DNA of 64,000 nucleotides from QHXW01 sp963768075 (GTDB lineage: Bacteria; Acidobacteriota; Terriglobia; Bryobacterales; Bryobacteraceae): positions 868,001 to 932,000 of the forward strand of contig CAVYHD010000033.1 of assembly GCA_963768075.1 (NCBI GenBank), written 5' to 3'. The notes under the pieces were generated by a model. It searched no databases and was not told where the DNA came from. It saw only the letters and a program-made list of their open reading frames with translations. Below are positions 59,818 to 64,000 of this stretch, in pieces; position 1 is the stretch's first letter; every line of letters starts with the position of its first letter. Made by a program: the position numbers and the translations under genes.

Positions 59818-62802
59818 GTGAGCACTGCGCGCGCCCGGATCCTCCGGTGGCTGGTTTCGTTGGGAGGCGCCTTCCTTGTTTTGGCGCCTATGTACGCGCT
59901 CGATCCCTCTCTCGCCCTCACGCAATACATCCACCGCATTTGGCAGGTCACGCAAGGGCTGCCGCAGGCCGCCATTTACTCGATCTGGCAAACGCACGAG
60001 GGCTATCTGTGGCTAGGCACGCAGACTGGCCTCGTTCGCTTCGACGGCGTTCGCTTCACTACGTTCGACAACCCCAACATGCCCGCACTCAAGAACGCCT
60101 GGGTCGGGAATCTGCTCGAGGACCAGCAACAGAATCTCTGGATTGGCACCAACGATGCGGGTCTGTTCCGGCTGCACGATGGCGTGATCAAGCGTTTTTC
60201 ATCCGCGGACGGATTGCCCTCGGATAGCGTGCACTGCCTGGTGCCCGGCCGAAACGGCGGCCTGTGGGTTTGCACGTCGCGAGGCTTGGCCCAGATCAAT
60301 GGCGACAGAATATCTGCTTATGGACCGGCTCAAGGACTTCCCGCCGATGCCATTCTAGCCGCTGCTCAAAACCGTGACGGAACACTTTGGGTCGCCGACG
60401 AGCACTCGCGCCTGGGCATCTGGGATGGAAGGCACCTGCGGAACCATCCATTGAAGTACTTGCCCGAATACGGCAGCGTTCGCGCCCTGCTCAGCTCCGG
60501 TGACGGCGCCGTCTGGGTCGGCACGACGGACGGCCTCATTCGCATCCAGTCGGGCCAGGAGCACCTCTTCACGGTCAAGGATGGCTTGGCGGACGACGGA
60601 GTATTCTCGCTCGCCCAAAGCCGGGACGGAAGCCTTTGGATCGGCACCAAGAACGGTTTCAGCCGGATGCGTCAAGGCGAAATCGAAAGCTTCGGCACCA
60701 ACCAGGGTCTGTCCCAGAGCACGGTGTTCGCGCTGCATGAAGATCAGGAAGGCGGACTTTGGGTGGGCACGAAACACGGGCTCAACCAATTCCTGGACGG
60801 CCGCGCCGTTCCGTTCACGGCGAGCGAAGGGCTGCCGAGCAACGAAACTGGACCGGTTTTTCAGGATCGCCACGGGGCCGTTTGGGTTGGCACGCTGGAT
60901 GCCGGCCTGGGGCGGTTCGACGGCCGCCGGTTCACGGTCCTCACTACCAAAGACGGCCTGGTCTCCAACTCCATCTACGCGCTCGCCGAAGACGCAGCCG
61001 GCGACTTGTGGGTGGGGACCGGGGGCGGCCTGAGCAGGCTGCGTGACGGCCGCGTCGCCGAAACTTTTACGCCAGCGCGTGGCCTGCCCGCCGGCCGCGT
61101 GCAATGCCTTTATCGCGATCACGGGAACCGGCTTTGGATCGGGACTTCAGCCGGTCTCGTCGCGCTGCAAGACGGCCGCCTGATAGCACCCGCTGGCGGG
61201 CTTGGCGCCATGGGCCTATCCATTCTCGCCCTCGGCGAGGACAGCGCACGGCATCTTTTCGTGGCCACCGAAGGCGGCGGCCTGCGCGTTCTGGAAAAGG
61301 GACGTCTGCGCGAGTTCGCCCCCGATGGTACCCCCGTGCGCGATGTGGATGCGCTTTACCAGGATCCTGACGGTTCGTTATGGATGGGAACTCTGGGAAG
61401 CGGATTGCGCCTTTGGAAAGACGGAAAACTGTTCAGCTACGGCGTCAAAGACGGCTTGTTCGACGACGAAGTCTACGGCATCGCACGCGACGCGCAAGAC
61501 CGCCTATGGATGGCGTGCAGTAAAGGCATTTTCGGCGTGAACCGGTCGGATTTGCTGCGCTTCGCCGCCGGCAAAATCGCCAATTTCCAGAGTACGCCTT
61601 ACAGCCCGACCGATGTTTTGCGGACGATTGAATGCAAGGCCGGCGTGCAACCCGCCGTGTGGCGGATGCAGGACGGCAGTTTGTGGTTCTCCACCATCCG
61701 CGGCCTCCTGGTCATCGATCCGAAGAGTCTGCTGCACAAGTTACCGCCTCCCGAAGTCGTCATCGAAGAGGTCACCGTAAACGGGCAGAGCGAGCCTCCC
61801 GCGGAAATCGATCAGCTACCCCCAGGTCAAAAGAACATCGAGTTTCGCTATACCGGCCTCGCCTACCGGCTGCCGGGCCGCATTACGTTCCGGCACATGC
61901 TGGAGGGGTTCGACAAAGGCTGGATCAACGCCGGAACCCGGCGCGAAGCCTATTACGCCAATCTGCCGCCTGGCAAGTACCGGTTTCGTGTGACGGCGTG
62001 CAACATTGACGGCACCTGCAATGACACCGGGAGCACAGTTGCCTTCACGCTCGCGCCGCATTACTACCAGAGGGCTTGGTTTTGGCCGCTCGTGGCGCTG
62101 GCGGTTGCGCTCGGCGCGTGGCTCGTCTATCAGGTCCGGATTCAGGCGCTCAAAGAGCACTTCCGGATCATTCTGGCGGAGAGGAATCGCATCGCGCGGG
62201 AACTTCACGATACCTTGATTCAAGGTTTTTCCGGCGTCACCATGCAGATGCAGGCGCTGGCCGCGCGGTGGCCGGGTTCCGGCGAGAGCAAGGTTTTGGA
62301 GGAGATTATCCAGGACGCGGGCACTTGCCTGCGCGACGCGCGCCGGTCTGTCGCCGGCCTGCGCAATTCGACCGGGCCAAAGTCCGGGCTTTCGTCCGCC
62401 ATTGCCCAAGCCGCGCGGCAAATCACGGAAACCGGCGATGTTCATCTGCACCTGAACCTGGATGAGGGGCCCTCGGACCTGGGCGCGGAAGCCGAGTACA
62501 ACCTGCTGCGTATCGCGCAGGAAGCCGTCACCAACTCCGTCAAGCACTCCGGCGCCCGCACTATCGAAGTAGCTTTGCAATCCGAACCGGATGCTGTGCG
62601 TCTATTAGTGAGGGACGATGGCACGGGCTTGCCCTCCGACGGCGGAGTTCGCACCGCGCCCGGCCACTACGGGCTTACGGGAATGCGAGAACGGGCCGTG
62701 CAAATTGGGGCGCACCTCCAGTTGGATAGCACGCCGGGCGAGGGAACCACGGTGTGCGTGGTGCTGCCGGCTGCCAAGGCCGCCGGCGACATTGATTCAT
62801 AG
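59818..62802 (+). CDS. Propeller-sensor histidine kinase (reg_prop, Y_Y_Y, HisKA_3)
   Basis: A 994-residue membrane sensor kinase (GTG 59818). After a leader helix (RWLVSLGGAFLVLAPMYALD), about 13-14 two-component-regulator-propeller repeats with LWIGT/LWVGT cores (GYLWLGTQTG, NLWIGTNDA, SLWIGTKNG, GLWVGTKHG and others) form probably two seven-bladed propellers. A Y_Y_Y domain (NIEFRYTGLAYRLPGRITFR) precedes the membrane helix FWPLVALAVALGAWLVYQVR. The dimerisation domain carries His in RIARELHDTLIQGFSGVTMQ (near residue 796); HATPase boxes are EAVTNSVKHSG, DDGTGLP and GLTGMRERAVQIG. It is the partner of the regulator directly downstream. These periplasmic propellers often sense polysaccharide fragments. 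Confidence 0.92.
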   Translation: MSTARARILRWLVSLGGAFLVLAPMYALDPSLALTQYIHRIWQVTQGLPQAAIYSIWQTHEGYLWLGTQTGLVRFDGVRFTTFDNPNMPALKNAWVGNLLEDQQQNLWIGTNDAGLFRLHDGVIKRFSSADGLPSDSVHCLVPGRNGGLWVCTSRGLAQINGDRISAYGPAQGLPADAILAAAQNRDGTLWVADEHSRLGIWDGRHLRNHPLKYLPEYGSVRALLSSGDGAVWVGTTDGLIRIQSGQEHLFTVKDGLADDGVFSLAQSRDGSLWIGTKNGFSRMRQGEIESFGTNQGLSQSTVFALHEDQEGGLWVGTKHGLNQFLDGRAVPFTASEGLPSNETGPVFQDRHGAVWVGTLDAGLGRFDGRRFTVLTTKDGLVSNSIYALAEDAAGDLWVGTGGGLSRLRDGRVAETFTPARGLPAGRVQCLYRDHGNRLWIGTSAGLVALQDGRLIAPAGGLGAMGLSILALGEDSARHLFVATEGGGLRVLEKGRLREFAPDGTPVRDVDALYQDPDGSLWMGTLGSGLRLWKDGKLFSYGVKDGLFDDEVYGIARDAQDRLWMACSKGIFGVNRSDLLRFAAGKIANFQSTPYSPTDVLRTIECKAGVQPAVWRMQDGSLWFSTIRGLLVIDPKSLLHKLPPPEVVIEEVTVNGQSEPPAEIDQLPPGQKNIEFRYTGLAYRLPGRITFRHMLEGFDKGWINAGTRREAYYANLPPGKYRFRVTACNIDGTCNDTGSTVAFTLAPHYYQRAWFWPLVALAVALGAWLVYQVRIQALKEHFRIILAERNRIARELHDTLIQGFSGVTMQMQALAARWPGSGESKVLEEIIQDAGTCLRDARRSVAGLRNSTGPKSGLSSAIAQAARQITETGDVHLHLNLDEGPSDLGAEAEYNLLRIAQEAVTNSVKHSGARTIEVALQSEPDAVRLLVRDDGTGLPSDGGVRTAPGHYGLTGMRERAVQIGAHLQLDSTPGEGTTVCVVLPAAKAAGDIDS

Positions 62803-63447
62803 ATGGCGGAAGAACATTCAGGGCCAATCATTCGCGTTCTGTGCGCCGACGATCACCCTCTCGTGCGCAAGGGAATCGCCTCGATTTTGGCCAATGAGGC
62901 CGATACGCGGCTGGTGGCCGAAGCTTCCAATGGCCGTGAAGCCGTGGAACAATTTCGCGCGCACCAGCCCGATGTCACCCTCTTAGACCTTCGCATGCCG
63001 GAGTTGGACGGCGTCTCCGCCACTAAGATGATCCTGCAGGAATACCCCGATGCCCGCATCATTGCCCTCACCAGTTATGACGGAGATCAGGAGATCTATC
63101 GCGCGCTTGAAGCCGGCGTGCGTGGATATCTATTGAAGGAAATGGTGCACACCGAAGTGCTGCGGGCCATCCGCCGCGTCCACGCGGGTAAGCGGCTCAT
63201 CCCGCCTGAGGTTTCCGAGCGGCTGAGCGAGTACTTCCCTCAGATCGCCCTGACTCCCCGCGAAACCGAGGTGCTGGCGTGGGTTGCCGAGGGTCTGGGC
63301 AACAAAGAAATCGCAGACCGGCTGGGCACGGCCAGCGGCACCGTCAAAAATCAGATCCAAACCATCCTCGGCAAACTCAAAGCCGCCGACCGCACGCAAG
63401 CCGTGACCATCGCCATCCGCCGCGGCATTCTCCACCTCCACTCGTAG
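62803..63447 (+). CDS. LuxR/NarL-family response regulator
   Basis: A 214-residue regulator directly following the kinase stop (TAG then ATG). Receiver: VLCADDHPLVRKGIASILAN, phosphoacceptor Asp in DVTLLDLRMPELDGVSATKM, Thr in IIALTSYDGDQEI and Lys in VRGYLLKEMVHTEVL. The C-terminal GerE/LuxR helix-turn-helix is LTPRETEVLAWVAEGLGNKE followed by IADRLGTASGTVKNQIQTIL. It should bind DNA when phosphorylated by the propeller kinase. Target genes are unknown; the convergent outer-membrane factor or the nearby glycogen and efflux genes are candidates only by position. Confidence 0.95.
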   Translation: MAEEHSGPIIRVLCADDHPLVRKGIASILANEADTRLVAEASNGREAVEQFRAHQPDVTLLDLRMPELDGVSATKMILQEYPDARIIALTSYDGDQEIYRALEAGVRGYLLKEMVHTEVLRAIRRVHAGKRLIPPEVSERLSEYFPQIALTPRETEVLAWVAEGLGNKEIADRLGTASGTVKNQIQTILGKLKAADRTQAVTIAIRRGILHLHS

Positions 63448-63449
63448 CC

Positions 63450-64000
63450 TTACCTGTTCGCCGCCATGACGTCGGCAACAGTTGGCAACTTCGACGTGTC
63501 CCATCCTCCGCCAAGCGCTTCGACCAGGAGCACGCTCGCGGTCATCCGGCGTGTGAGTAGATCGATCGCGGCCTTTTCCTCCGTGAGCCACGCAGTCTGT
63601 GCCGTGATTACCTGAAGGTAGGCCACGATTCCACCCTTGTATTGGTCGGTGGATATGGTCAGCGATTCCTGGGCGGCTTTCACCGCTTCGTCTGTGACGT
63701 CTGCCTCTTCGGCCAGGATTCGCAGGGCAACCAGGTTGTCTTCCACCTGCTGAAACCCGGTCAGCACCGTTTGGCGGTAATTGGCTACTGTGGCATCATA
63801 CGCGGCTTCGGCCTGTGACACCTGCGCATGGCGTTTGCCGGCGTCGAACAGAGTTTCCGCCAATTGCGGTCCCACGGACCAGAAGCGGCTCGGCCAGGTA
63901 AACCAATTCAGGAAGTCTGCACTTTCGAGCCCGGCCGATGCACTCAGCGTGAGCGCCGGATAAAAGGCCGCCTTCGCAATCCCGATCTGCTCGTTGGCAG
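63450..64000 (-). CDS. Outer membrane efflux protein, NodT/TolC family (5' part beyond window)
   Basis: The minus-strand frame is open from stop TAA at 63450 to the right edge, giving about 183 C-terminal residues. Segments: NEQIGIAKAAFYPALTLSAS, FTWPSRFWSVGPQLAETLFD, AGKRHAQVSQAEAAYDATVA, NYRQTVLTGFQQVEDNLVAL and SYLQV-like GGIVAYLQVITAQTAWLTEE, all typical of the second repeat of NodT-type outer-membrane factors of tripartite efflux pumps. Upstream genes of its operon would lie to the right of this window. It converges with the response regulator gene. Confidence 0.88.
   Translation of the reverse strand, partial: ANEQIGIAKAAFYPALTLSASAGLESADFLNWFTWPSRFWSVGPQLAETLFDAGKRHAQVSQAEAAYDATVANYRQTVLTGFQQVEDNLVALRILAEEADVTDEAVKAAQESLTISTDQYKGGIVAYLQVITAQTAWLTEEKAAIDLLTRRMTASVLLVEALGGGWDTSKLPTVADVMAANR

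Noticed and set aside
1..64000. CRISPR arrays, tRNA and rRNA genes, transposase genes
   Set aside because: I looked for regularly spaced repeats, tRNA-like T-arm/anticodon patterns and transposase motifs and saw none; the only repeated intergenic element is the 88-bp pair.

Overview
The window is GC-rich bacterial chromosome, most likely from an Acidobacteriota member of the Solibacter/Bryobacter type. This is inferred from gene content: a VWFA protein of the acidobacterial kind, a DUF2934 protein, a propeller-sensor histidine kinase, many secreted carbohydrate-active or esterase-like proteins, and a DUF362 protein with a Tat-like leader. I saw no rRNA, tRNA, CRISPR array or transposase gene. 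No gene-free stretch exceeds 300 bases except the one holding the retron RNA.

Layout. 1-2.4 kb: minus-strand housekeeping cluster rsfS-rlmH-accD-folC (folC runs off the left edge). 2.4-14.6 kb: nitronate monooxygenase, VWFA protein, threonine dehydrogenase, a Phd/PIN toxin-antitoxin pair, YbaK, UvrA, a 2H phosphoesterase, a serine-hydrolase/amidohydrolase fusion, LexA and two small proteins. 14.7-23.1 kb: purA and a prolyl oligopeptidase (both badly frameshifted), an MFS transporter, a GT-C-like membrane protein, queC-queE and a PilZ protein. 23.1-25.1 kb: 2-oxoacid dehydrogenase E1 beta and alpha. 25.2-31.2 kb: a spermidine/putrescine-type ABC transporter whose ATPase gene is separated from its two permeases and binding protein by a complete retron on the opposite strand. 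31.2-38.4 kb: two copies of an ~88-bp inverted-ended repeat bracketing a secreted protein, a small gene pair of low-GC appearance and a DUF362 protein, followed by a gamma-glutamyltransferase, a secreted protein and a zinc-ribbon protein. 38.4-48.7 kb: a long plus-strand series of exported proteins (two alpha/beta hydrolases, cupin, SelA-like PLP enzyme, CBM9-like protein, cytochrome c/PQQ dehydrogenase, discoidin/glycosidase-like protein), partly coupled by ATGA overlaps. 48.8-55.5 kb: tripartite RND efflux operon. 55.5-59.7 kb: pgm-glgP glycogen genes. 59.8-64 kb: propeller histidine kinase, LuxR-type regulator and the 3' part of an outer-membrane factor.

The main discovery is the retron (26.3-28.4 kb, minus strand). 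It has a consensus-like promoter (TTGACA, 17 bp, TAGACT) placed so transcription starts at the a1 repeat, an msr with a UUU-loop hairpin, an msd forming a 27-bp hairpin, a2, a nucleoside-deoxyribosyltransferase-like effector with a C-terminal winged-helix-like region, and a reverse transcriptase with NAxxH, YADD and VTG motifs. This matches the gene order of type II-A retrons such as Eco1/Ec86. The msd stem is unusual: it carries four CACGTG palindromes and a forked tip.

Several housekeeping genes (accD, purA) and non-essential ones (oligopeptidase, PQQ dehydrogenase) carry frameshifts. Because purA and accD should be essential, sequence or assembly error is the first explanation to test.
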